The position numbers were made by a program, and so were the translations under genes. A stretch of 64,000 bases of DNA from JAPLKX01 sp035530195 (GTDB taxonomy: Bacteria > Hydrogenedentota > Hydrogenedentia > Hydrogenedentales > SLHB01), in NCBI GenBank assembly GCA_035530195.1, contig DATKVG010000217.1, forward strand, positions 1 through 64,000, given 5' to 3'. The notes beneath the pieces were generated by a model that was not told the origin of the DNA, searched no databases, and worked only from the letters and a program-made list of their open reading frames with translations. Shown here one piece after another: positions 57,455 to 64,000 of the stretch. How positions within the stretch are numbered: position 1 is the stretch's first letter; every line of letters starts with the position of its first letter.

Positions 57455-60112
57455 ATGAAAAACAACCTGTATAGAACTCTTCTGATTGTACTGGTGCTTA
57501 TTTTCACGGGCATTTACATTTACCCGACGGCAGGCTGGATGCTGCTTTCGGACCAGGCCCGGCAGGAGCGGGTCGCGAAATGGAAAGCGGAAGATTCGGT
57601 GTATCACCCGCCGAACTTTTGGCGCGACGTCAGCCAGGGCGTTCGCAGGTGGGCCGAGTTTGACGTCAACCAGGTGGTGACGCTGGGGTTGGACCTGCAG
57701 GGCGGCGTGCATATGGTGCTGGGGTTCGAACTGACCGACGAGCAAAAGGAAAAAGGGTTCAACGAAGCGGCTATCCAGGAACTGCTGCTGCAGAAGATCC
57801 GGAGAAGGATCGCGGAGTTTGAAGCCAAAGACCCGATCATCCAAGCGTTAGGCGCCAACCAGATCCAGATCCAGTTGCCGGGCGAAAAAGATATCGACCG
57901 GGCCACGCGCCTGATCAAACAGACCGCCCTGCTGACGTTCCATATCGCGTCCGGCACGGAGGAAACGACGCGCGTCATCAACACGATCCGGTCGGACAAG
58001 CGGTTTGAGAACCGGTTCACGCCGTTCCTGATGAAGCCGCGGGTCCCGGGCATTTTCCGGATCCCAGTCGACAAGATTGTACAAGTCCGTGGCGTGGTCG
58101 AAGAGATCAACGCGTCCCAAGGGCTGCTGCCGGAAGCCAAAAAATTCTTTATCAGCCAGCCGCCCAATCCGTGGGACGACCAGGAGTACGAACTCTACCT
58201 GCTTGACGCCGAGCCTCAAATGACCGGCGAAGGGCTGACCGGGGCGATGTTCGCCGAGAACAACGACCGGCCCGGCTACTACATGATCCACTTCCAATTC
58301 GGGGCGGACGCGGCAAGCCGGTTCGGCGAAGTGACCGGTAACAACATCGGCCGTGCGCTGGCAATCGTGCTGGACGGCGTGGTGGTGTCGGCCCCGACGA
58401 TCGAGAGCCGGATCACGCGGCAAGGGCAGATTACGGGCAATTTCAGTTTCGAGCAGGCCAAAGACCTGACGATCGCTCTGAACTCGGGGTCGATGCCGGT
58501 TCCGGTGCGCGAGGAATACATGGGCGTGGTCGGGGCAAGCCTGGGTACGGACTCGATCCGGAAGGGCCTGTATTCGTCGGTGTTTGCGCTGGCGTCGGTG
58601 ATGATTCTCATGCTGGTTTACTACCGGTTCGGGGGTTTGGTGGCGAATGTCGCGCTGCTGCTGAACGGGTTGATCATGCTGGCGGCATTCGCGTATTTCC
58701 GGCTGACGCTGACGTTGCCCGGCATCGCGGGTTTCGTGCTGACGCTGGGCATGGCGGTGGACGCGAACGTGCTCATTTTCGAGCGGGTGCGCGAGGAGGT
58801 CAGAAACGGTAAGTCGCTGATATCGGCCATCGAGCTGGGGTACAAACGGGCGACCGTGACCATCCTTGACGCCAACATCACCACGCTGATCGCGGCGCTG
58901 GTGCTGCTGCAGTTCGGCACGGGCCCGGTGCAGGGATTCGGCGTGGCGTTGGCCATAGGTATTTTCACCAGCGTGTTCACGGCGCTCGTGGTCACCAAGG
59001 CCATCTTCGACTTCATGGTGAGCCACAAGCGGCTCAGCAAGCTGACGATGATGAGCCTGATCAAACCCGACACGAAGATCCCGTTCATCGAATGGCGTAA
59101 CAAAGCGTTCATCGTTAGCGGTATTCTGATCCTGGCGGGGATCGCGATATTCTTCGGGCGCGGTTACGAGAAAAACTTCGGCGTCGACTTCGCCAGCGGC
59201 TCGAGCATGGTGGTCCGGTTGGACACCGAGCAGCCGGTGAAAATAGGCGACGTCCGCCGGCAACTGACAAGCGGCGGGTTCCCCGATGCCATCGTCCAGG
59301 AGTTCGGCGAAGGCGCGACACTCGCCAAAAACCAGTTCACCATCCGCACCACACAAATGCTCGATACGGAGGAACAGGCGGTTGAACCCGCATTCGGGAA
59401 CCCCCCGGCAGAAGGCTCGGTGCGCAGCCGGCTTAAGGCCGCGTTGCGCCCGCTCACGGGCGAGCTCACCGGTCGGGAAAAGGTCGTGATTGAACGCGCC
59501 GAAGTGGTCGGCCCGGCCATCGGCAGCCAGTTGCGCAACGACGCCATCAAGGCGGTCTTGTATTCGTTCCTGTTCATGATCGCGTACATGTGGTTCCGGT
59601 ACAACCTGGTGTTCGGCGTGACGGCCGTGATAGCGCTGGCCCACGACACCCTGATCTGCACGGGCCTTCTGGCCCTGTATGGCGGCCACATCGACATGAC
59701 GGTGGTTGCGGCGGTGCTGACGATCGTCGGTTATTCGGTCAACGACACGGTCGTTATCTTCGACCGGATCCGGGAAGACATGCGCGTGTACAGCGGCCGT
59801 GGCTGGTCGTATATGCAGATCATGAACCAGGCCATCAACCAGACGCTCGGCCGGACAATTCTGACGTCAGGCTTGACCTTCACGGCGGTGCTCATGCTGT
59901 TCCTGTTCGGCGGTCAGGTGCTTCACGACTTCGCGTTCTACCTGATGGTGGGCATCCTCATCGGCACCTACTCCAGTACCTTCGTCGCGAGCGCGCTGGC
60001 CTATATGTGGCAGACCTGGTGGAAAAAGCGCCAGACGGCCACAAACACCTCGAAGGCCAAGTCCGGCCCGAGCCGGCGCACCGGCGGCAAGGAGAAAGAA
60101 GCCGCCGTCTAA
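57455..60112 (+). CDS. secDF: fused SecD-SecF protein-export protein
   Basis: 885 residues combining SecD and SecF in one chain with about twelve helices. SecD features are LGLDLQGGVHMVLGFEL (first periplasmic domain), GRALAIVLDGVVVSAPTI, and GMAVDANVLIFERVREEV (D4). SecF features are FGVDFASGSSMVVRL, AVVAAVLTIVGYSVNDTVVIFDRIRED, and the final LMVGILIGTYSSTFVASAL. It uses proton motive force to pull exported proteins from the translocon. The basic C-terminal tail (GPSRRTGGKEKEAAV) is cytoplasmic. It lies 47 bases after yajC. Confidence 0.97.
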   Translation: MKNNLYRTLLIVLVLIFTGIYIYPTAGWMLLSDQARQERVAKWKAEDSVYHPPNFWRDVSQGVRRWAEFDVNQVVTLGLDLQGGVHMVLGFELTDEQKEKGFNEAAIQELLLQKIRRRIAEFEAKDPIIQALGANQIQIQLPGEKDIDRATRLIKQTALLTFHIASGTEETTRVINTIRSDKRFENRFTPFLMKPRVPGIFRIPVDKIVQVRGVVEEINASQGLLPEAKKFFISQPPNPWDDQEYELYLLDAEPQMTGEGLTGAMFAENNDRPGYYMIHFQFGADAASRFGEVTGNNIGRALAIVLDGVVVSAPTIESRITRQGQITGNFSFEQAKDLTIALNSGSMPVPVREEYMGVVGASLGTDSIRKGLYSSVFALASVMILMLVYYRFGGLVANVALLLNGLIMLAAFAYFRLTLTLPGIAGFVLTLGMAVDANVLIFERVREEVRNGKSLISAIELGYKRATVTILDANITTLIAALVLLQFGTGPVQGFGVALAIGIFTSVFTALVVTKAIFDFMVSHKRLSKLTMMSLIKPDTKIPFIEWRNKAFIVSGILILAGIAIFFGRGYEKNFGVDFASGSSMVVRLDTEQPVKIGDVRRQLTSGGFPDAIVQEFGEGATLAKNQFTIRTTQMLDTEEQAVEPAFGNPPAEGSVRSRLKAALRPLTGELTGREKVVIERAEVVGPAIGSQLRNDAIKAVLYSFLFMIAYMWFRYNLVFGVTAVIALAHDTLICTGLLALYGGHIDMTVVAAVLTIVGYSVNDTVVIFDRIREDMRVYSGRGWSYMQIMNQAINQTLGRTILTSGLTFTAVLMLFLFGGQVLHDFAFYLMVGILIGTYSSTFVASALAYMWQTWWKKRQTATNTSKAKSGPSRRTGGKEKEAAV

Positions 60113-60126
60113 AGAGAAGAAGTCAG

Positions 60127-60165
60127 AATTCAGGAGTCAGAATATTCTGACTCCTGAATTTTTTT
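60127..60165 (+). terminator. palindromic terminator after secDF
   Basis: A perfect 34-base palindrome (AATTCAGGAGTCAGAAT and its complement) is followed by TTTTT, 14 bases after the secDF stop. Additional CTCCTGACTCCTGAA copies just beyond show the motif also belongs to a repeat family. Confidence 0.75.
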
Positions 60166-60259
60166 GCTCCTGACTCCTGAACTCTTTGGATACAACAACC
60201 GCCTGCGCTACAATGGGCGCGGCGCGCAAGTGCGCGCCATTCAGCATACGGTGCCCATC

Positions 60260-61036
60260 ATGAGCAGCATTACGGTCTTGACACTCGTGCCTAACGCGGG
60301 CGACCGCCTCCCGCGATGCCTCGACAGCGTCGCCTGGGCCGACGAGGTGTTTTGCGTGGTCGACCCCAAAACGGTCGACGGCTCGCAAAACGTCGCGCGC
60401 CGGCGGGCGACCCGCATCGAGGTGCACGAGTACGTCAATGCCGCACAGCAACGAAACTGGGCACTGCCCCAGATTCAAACCGAATGGACGCTGGTGCTGG
60501 ATGCCGACGAGTGGGTGTCGGAGGAGTTGGCCGCCAGAATCAAGCAACTAACCTCCAATAAGAACGCCTGCGACGGCTACAACATCCGGCGTCTCTCCTA
60601 CTTTTTCGGGAAGCGCATCCACTATTGCGGCTGGCAACGGGATTACAACCTGCGCCTGTTTCGAACCCCCAAAGGCCGCTACCTCGACCGCCGGGTCCAC
60701 TCCAAGGTTGTGGTCGATGGGACCGTCGGCCGCATCACGGAACCGATGTTCCACGATACCTACCGAAATTTCGACGAGTACTTTACAACGTTCCAGCGAT
60801 TCACAACTTGGGGCGCGCAAGACCTCCACGACAAGGGAAAACAGACCCGGATTTGGGACCTCACGATCCGCCCGGCGTTGCGGTTCTTCAAGATGTACAT
60901 CCTGCGGCGGGGGTTTTTGGACGGCTATCATGGGGCGGTGTTGTGCGGGCTGGGGGCGTTCAGCGTGTTCGTGAAATATGCCAAGCTCTGGCGCCTTCAA
61001 CGGGGCTCGGGGCCGGATGAGAAGCGTGGGGCGTAG
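60260..61036 (+). CDS. glycosyltransferase family 2 (WaaE/KdtX-like)
   Basis: 258 residues. ITVLTLVPNAGDRLPRCLDSVAWADEVFCVVD is the GT2 nucleotide-binding start, WTLVLDADEWVSEELAARI contains the metal-binding DxD, and QRDYNLRLFRTPKGRYLDRRVHSKVVVDG is typical of LPS core beta-1,4-glucosyltransferases. A C-terminal hydrophobic stretch (GFLDGYHGAVLCGLGAFSVFVKYAKLW) associates with the membrane. The ATG at 60260 starts the first beta strand. It stands alone. Confidence 0.92.
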   Translation: MSSITVLTLVPNAGDRLPRCLDSVAWADEVFCVVDPKTVDGSQNVARRRATRIEVHEYVNAAQQRNWALPQIQTEWTLVLDADEWVSEELAARIKQLTSNKNACDGYNIRRLSYFFGKRIHYCGWQRDYNLRLFRTPKGRYLDRRVHSKVVVDGTVGRITEPMFHDTYRNFDEYFTTFQRFTTWGAQDLHDKGKQTRIWDLTIRPALRFFKMYILRRGFLDGYHGAVLCGLGAFSVFVKYAKLWRLQRGSGPDEKRGA

Positions 61037-61084
61037 GAAGCCGGGAGCTGGTATTACTACGGGCAGGTTTAGTAATATCGTGGC

Positions 61085-61987
61085 ATGGACCACCTTCTAG
61101 CTGCACGGACCAACACGGACGAACACGGACGAACACGGACCGTGTTGGCGGTCCTGTGTCTTGCAAGCGCCGTCTTGGGGTGCGGCAGGCTGGCTTGGGC
61201 GGAAGAGCCGCTTGTAATCGTAGTGGGGAGCAGCCACATCGGCGATGTTGTAAAGGCCCTTTCAGGCGACACGCCTCTTACCATTCAGACGCTTGTCCCG
61301 CCGACAATGTGCCCCGGCCATTTTGACGCGAAGCCAAGTGAAATCGCGGCCGTGAAAAACGCGCGTTGCGTGTTGCTTCACGACTGGCAGCAACCCATGC
61401 CGGGGATCCGGTCGGTGCTTACGGCGGCGCAGGTCCCTCGAGATCGCGTTCACACGATTGCTGTTTCCGGCAACTGGCTTGTGCCGGCGGTGCAAGAGCA
61501 GGCGGTGCAACGGGTTGAGTCGGTGCTAGCGGGGCTGGATCCGGCGCGGGCAGACGAATACCAGGCAAGAGCTTCGAAGCGGATCGAGGCTGTTCGCAAG
61601 GCAGGCGAAACCTTCTTAAGTCAAGTGAAGGAAGGGGGTTGTAGCGGCATGAGCGTCATTTGCCACGACAAACTGGCTGACTTCTTGAAGTGGGCGGGGT
61701 TTGCTGTGATCCGAGAGTATGGCCAAGACGGGCAACTGAGCGCGGGCCGGATGTCGGATCTGGTGCGGGTAGGCCGTGCGGCCGGGGTGAAGTTGGTGGT
61801 TGACAATGTTCAGGGTGGGGGGCTGCGCACCGGCGCGGTAATTGCCCGGGACACGGGGGCCGCGCACGTGATTCTGTCGAATTTCCCCGGCGGGTTTTCG
61901 GGAGTCGAGACGTGGGAAGACACGCTGCGGGAAAACGCGGACCTTCTGGTACGGGCGGCGAAAGGAATCAGGCAAAATGGCCCCTGA
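61085..61987 (+). CDS. metal ABC transporter substrate-binding protein (ZnuA/cluster 9 type)
   Basis: 300 residues from the first ATG. VIVVGSSHIGDVVKALSGDTPLTIQTLVPPTMCPGHFDAKPSEIAAVKNARCVLLHDWQQPM resembles cluster A-I Zn/Mn-binding proteins, with His and Cys residues as candidate ligands. VICHDKLADFLKWAGF is the second-lobe site. The start is unsure: the N-terminal NTDEHGRTRT comes from a DNA repeat, and a GTG at 61142 would give a cleaner signal peptide (MLAVLCLASAVLGCGRLAWA). The long His-rich zinc loop of classical ZnuA is missing. The ATPase start overlaps its end. Confidence 0.8.
   Translation: MDHLLAARTNTDEHGRTRTVLAVLCLASAVLGCGRLAWAEEPLVIVVGSSHIGDVVKALSGDTPLTIQTLVPPTMCPGHFDAKPSEIAAVKNARCVLLHDWQQPMPGIRSVLTAAQVPRDRVHTIAVSGNWLVPAVQEQAVQRVESVLAGLDPARADEYQARASKRIEAVRKAGETFLSQVKEGGCSGMSVICHDKLADFLKWAGFAVIREYGQDGQLSAGRMSDLVRVGRAAGVKLVVDNVQGGGLRTGAVIARDTGAAHVILSNFPGGFSGVETWEDTLRENADLLVRAAKGIRQNGP
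61105..61142 (+). repeat. short ACGGACSAACACGGAC tandem repeat at the substrate-binding-protein start
   Basis: Three 10-base units (CCAACACGGA, CGAACACGGA, CGAACACGGA) lie at the 5' end of the coding frame and encode NTDEHGRTRT. Confidence 0.8.
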
Positions 61988-62777
61988 TACGGCCATCGAG
62001 TTCGAAAAAGCCACGGTGCGGTACCACCGGCGGCTGGCACTGGACGAGGTGTCGCTGAGCGTAGGGCGTGGCGAGTTTGTCGGCATCATCGGCCCCAACG
62101 GCGCGGGTAAAACTACCCTGTTGAAGAGCGTGAATGGGTTGGTGCGGCTGTGGTCGGGCCGGGTGGGTGTGCTGGGGCTTGAACCGCACAATGGCGCGGG
62201 GCACCGCGTCCGCAAACGGGTGGGCTACCTGCCGCAGGCGCCGCAAATCGACTCGAGGGTCCCGCTGGCCGTGCGGGACACGGTGCTGGCGGGACGGTGG
62301 GGCCGGCTGGGGTGGCTGAGGCGGCCGGGCCGTGCCGACCGGGAAGCAGTCGAGCGCGCGCTCGTGGCGGTGGGGGCGGCGCATCTGGCCGACCGGCCGG
62401 TGGGGAAGCTTTCGGGTGGCGAGTATCAGCGGGTGGCGCTCGCCCGGGTGCTGGCGCAGGAGCCGGACGTCTTCCTTTTCGACGAACCGACGGCCGGGAT
62501 CGATCCGCAAGCTCAACTCGAGTTGCTCGAATTGATAAGGCGTGTGCACGCCGAACGGGAGGTTACCGCGCTGTACGTTACGCACCACATCCGGCTCGAG
62601 GACGGGCACGCCGCACTCCCCGAATGCTGCACCCGCCTGCTCATGATGCGGCACGGTCGGATCTGGCGCGACGGGCCCCGCGGCGACTTGGCGGATGAGG
62701 CGCTCCTGCGCGAGTTATACCACTGCTGTTCCGAAGCCGCGCCGCTCGCGGCGCCGCATGCCGGCGGGGGCTTTTGA
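61977..62777 (+). CDS. metal ABC transporter ATPase (ZnuC-like)
   Basis: 266 residues. Walker A is GPNGAGKTT, the Q-loop is YLPQAPQID (typical of Zn/Mn ABC ATPases), the signature is LSGGEYQR, Walker B is VFLFDEPTAGID, and the H-loop is VTHH. It energises uptake of zinc or manganese through the adjoining permease. It overlaps the substrate-binding gene by 11 bases and the permease by one. Confidence 0.94.
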   Translation: MAPDTAIEFEKATVRYHRRLALDEVSLSVGRGEFVGIIGPNGAGKTTLLKSVNGLVRLWSGRVGVLGLEPHNGAGHRVRKRVGYLPQAPQIDSRVPLAVRDTVLAGRWGRLGWLRRPGRADREAVERALVAVGAAHLADRPVGKLSGGEYQRVALARVLAQEPDVFLFDEPTAGIDPQAQLELLELIRRVHAEREVTALYVTHHIRLEDGHAALPECCTRLLMMRHGRIWRDGPRGDLADEALLRELYHCCSEAAPLAAPHAGGGF

Positions 62778-63592
62778 TGATGGGATGGCTCGGCGACCAG
62801 TTCATGCAGAACGCCTTGCTGGCGGGCCTTTTTGCGGGGGTGGCGTGTTCGTTGGCGGGCGTTTTTGTGGTGACGATGCACGTGTCGTTCCTCGGGGTCT
62901 GTATTGCGCACGCGGCGCTTGCGGGGGCACTGATGGGCGAGTGGCTCGAGTTTAATCCGGTTATCGGTGCGCTCGGGTTCAGTGTAGGCGCGGCCGGGCT
63001 GGTCGGCCCGCTCGCGGACAAAGGCGACCTCAGCCCCGACTCGGCGATAGGCATTGTGTTTTCGCTGATGCTTGGGCTGAGCCTGTTGTTTCTGGGCTTG
63101 ATTCCCGGGTCGCGCACGGAAGCGCTGAACCTGTTCTGGGGCAGCATCCTGACCGTGACGCGCGCCGACGTGGCGGTCCTCGCATTGACGGCGGCGGTGC
63201 TGGCCGCGCTGGTGGTCCTGTTTTTCAAGGAAATCCAGGCGGTGGTGTGCCACCGTCACGTAGCGCTTGCCGTGGGGATTCCTGCGGGGATTGTGTTCTA
63301 CGGGATGCTTCTGGGGACGGGCGCCACCATGGCGGTGTCGTTGCGCAGCGTGGGCGGGCTGGTCATTTTCTGCCTCATCATTAACCCCGCCGCCGCCGCG
63401 TTCCAGCTTACGTACAGTCTCAAGCGGATGTTTGTCATCTCGGCGGTGCTGGGCGTGTTTTCCTGCTGGGCGGGTTTGGCGGCTTCATATTTTTGGGACC
63501 TGCGCACCGGGGCGTGCATTGCGATAGTCTCGTCGTGCGTGTTTGCCCTGGCGGCCGCCGTGTCGCCCAAGAGGCGGCTCGCCTGGAGATAA
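62777..63592 (+). CDS. metal ABC transporter permease (ZnuB-like)
   Basis: 271 residues, about eight hydrophobic helices. LLAGLFAGVACSLAGVFVVTMHVSFLGVCIAHAALAG and AVSLRSVGGLVIFCLIINPAAAAFQLTYSLKRMF are the two family blocks of ABC-3 (Zn/Mn/Fe) permeases. The start ATG overlaps the ATPase stop (TGATG). An ATG three bases later is equivalent. It completes a three-gene uptake system; no Fur/Zur-type regulator or operator is recognisable. Confidence 0.94.
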   Translation: MMGWLGDQFMQNALLAGLFAGVACSLAGVFVVTMHVSFLGVCIAHAALAGALMGEWLEFNPVIGALGFSVGAAGLVGPLADKGDLSPDSAIGIVFSLMLGLSLLFLGLIPGSRTEALNLFWGSILTVTRADVAVLALTAAVLAALVVLFFKEIQAVVCHRHVALAVGIPAGIVFYGMLLGTGATMAVSLRSVGGLVIFCLIINPAAAAFQLTYSLKRMFVISAVLGVFSCWAGLAASYFWDLRTGACIAIVSSCVFALAAAVSPKRRLAWR

Positions 63593-63610
63593 TGGACTTA
63601 GTGGACACGG

Positions 63611-63675
63611 TGGACACGGTGGACGAAGACAATGGGCTCGAAGAGTCAGGGTTTTTTTGACGAGCGGCGTCTGGG
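63611..63675 (+). pseudogene. 5' fragment resembling the start of the downstream methyltransferase
   Basis: From GTGGA at 63611 to CTGGG at 63675, the sequence parallels 63876-63940: MGSKSQGFFDERRLG versus MASKIQTFFDERAAG. Several differences are synonymous (TCG/TCA, AAG/AAA). The similarity ends where the palindromic element begins, so this looks like a gene start cut by an element. Confidence 0.55.
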
Positions 63676-63728
63676 ACACCCCCCGGCCGCGCCGAAGGCG
63701 CCGCACTTTAGTGCGCCTTTGTTGAGGG
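63673..63728. repeat. second full copy of the palindromic element
   Basis: GGGACACCCCCCGGCCGCGC and GCGCCGCACTTTAGTGCGC correspond position by position to the element at 12740-12803. The right end (TTGAGGG) is decayed. Confidence 0.7.
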
Positions 63729-63897
63729 CATGTCCATTTTCTCACTCCCCTTATGTCCCTTACGTCCTTTATGTCCTTTTTCCCATCTTCTTACCCGGCT
63801 TCCATCCCCCCTTCAAGGACCCCAAACCCCAAACCCCATACCCCATACCCGATCTTGACGGCGGCTTACCACGCTGTGGAGATAGTTGACAAAGCCA

Positions 63898-64000
63898 ATG
63901 GCCTCAAAAATTCAGACGTTTTTTGACGAGCGCGCCGCGGGATGGGATTCCAGCGTGCCGGCGGACGTCATCGAGCGGGCACGCGAAATCATCGAGCAGC
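63898..64000 (+). CDS. probable class I SAM-dependent methyltransferase, N-terminal fragment cut by window end
   Basis: An ATG at 63898 opens a frame (MASKIQTFFDERAAGWDSSV, then ADVIERAREIIEQ) to the window edge. FFDERAAGWD followed by a short helix is the usual lead-in of UbiE-like methyltransferases, before the SAM-binding GxGxG motif, which would lie outside. Identification rests on about 34 residues. Confidence 0.55.
   Translation, partial: MASKIQTFFDERAAGWDSSVPADVIERAREIIEQ

Larger units (their letters stand above)
63593..63897. other. repeat-bearing region between the permease and the methyltransferase
   Basis: The 305 bases hold GGTGGACAC-type repeats (63600-63622), a duplicated methyltransferase start (63611-63675), a palindromic element (63673-63728), TATGTCC-type repeats (63752-63780) and CCCCAAACCCCATA repeats (63820-63850). 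The frame through them is a chimera of these pieces. Confidence 0.7.

Noticed and set aside
57848..59689. A 610-codon open frame antisense to secDF
   Set aside because: His/Arg/Gln-rich shadow of an unmistakable SecDF gene.
63632..63889. An 85-codon gene before the methyltransferase
   Set aside because: Only its first 15 codons resemble a protein; the rest is translated palindromic element and short tandem repeats.

Overview
The window looks like a chromosomal segment from an uncultured, GC-rich (roughly 60-63% by eye), diderm, flagellated bacterium. Evidence for an outer membrane and periplasm is LolA, an LpxL/HtrB-type acyltransferase, SecDF and a Znu-type ABC transporter. A prepilin-type H-Xn-DG protein, large parallel beta-helix proteins, a kinase fused to a formylglycine-generating-enzyme-like domain, a minimal SufC/SufB pair and very many short dispersed palindromes fit the PVC/Hydrogenedentota-like part of the tree (Planctomycetes, Lentisphaerae, Kiritimatiellota, Hydrogenedentota). 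That placement is inference from gene content. No rRNA is present to fix it.

Layout. 1-13.7 kb: carbohydrate and surface functions (GH31 hydrolase, glycerophosphodiester phosphodiesterase lipoprotein, prepilin-like protein, tRNA-Met with its own promoter and terminator, two related beta-helix proteins, a NagA-like deacetylase, a GT9 and a GT39-like glycosyltransferase). 13.7-15.85 kb: a lower-GC island holding one membrane-anchored serine beta-lactamase-fold gene, bracketed by the same composite repeat in opposite orientations. 15.9-22.4 kb: flagellar export and placement operon fliQ-fliR-flhB-flhA-flhF-flhG, with no fliP in the window. 22.5-28.4 kb: folD, a pentapeptide-repeat protein, an MBL hydrolase, sufB/sufC, an oxidoreductase and a periplasmic PPIase.

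28.4-31.9 kb: about 800 bp of noncoding sequence full of hairpins, then a 910-residue LRR-Roc-COR GTPase ending in a PD-(D/E)xK (Mrr-like) nuclease domain. This is the best candidate for an undescribed system, probably a one-gene immune or abortive-infection effector. 32.0-43.2 kb: a long leftward housekeeping cluster (recO, lepA, two signal peptidases I of which one is a tandem double-domain form, a 41-residue mini-gene, a GNAT-ProC fusion, divIVA-like, lolA, maf, a beta-CASP RNase-like protein and an acyltransferase). 43.4-43.9 kb: a low-GC RelE-like toxin/antitoxin pair.

44.0-49.2 kb: polysaccharide synthesis (GT9, two GT4, asparagine synthetase). 49.3-56 kb: kinase-FGE fusion, HAD hydrolase, CPBP protease, PEBP-like protein, URO-D-like and aldo/keto-reductase-like pair. 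55.9-60.1 kb: tgt-yajC-secDF. 60.3-63.6 kb: GT2 and a metal ABC transporter (substrate-binding protein, ATPase, permease). The right edge cuts a methyltransferase gene.

A recurring theme is repeat invasion. At least five dispersed element types occur between genes. One ~64-bp palindromic element lies in frame inside the GT39-like gene, and a relative of it interrupts a duplicated methyltransferase start at the right end.
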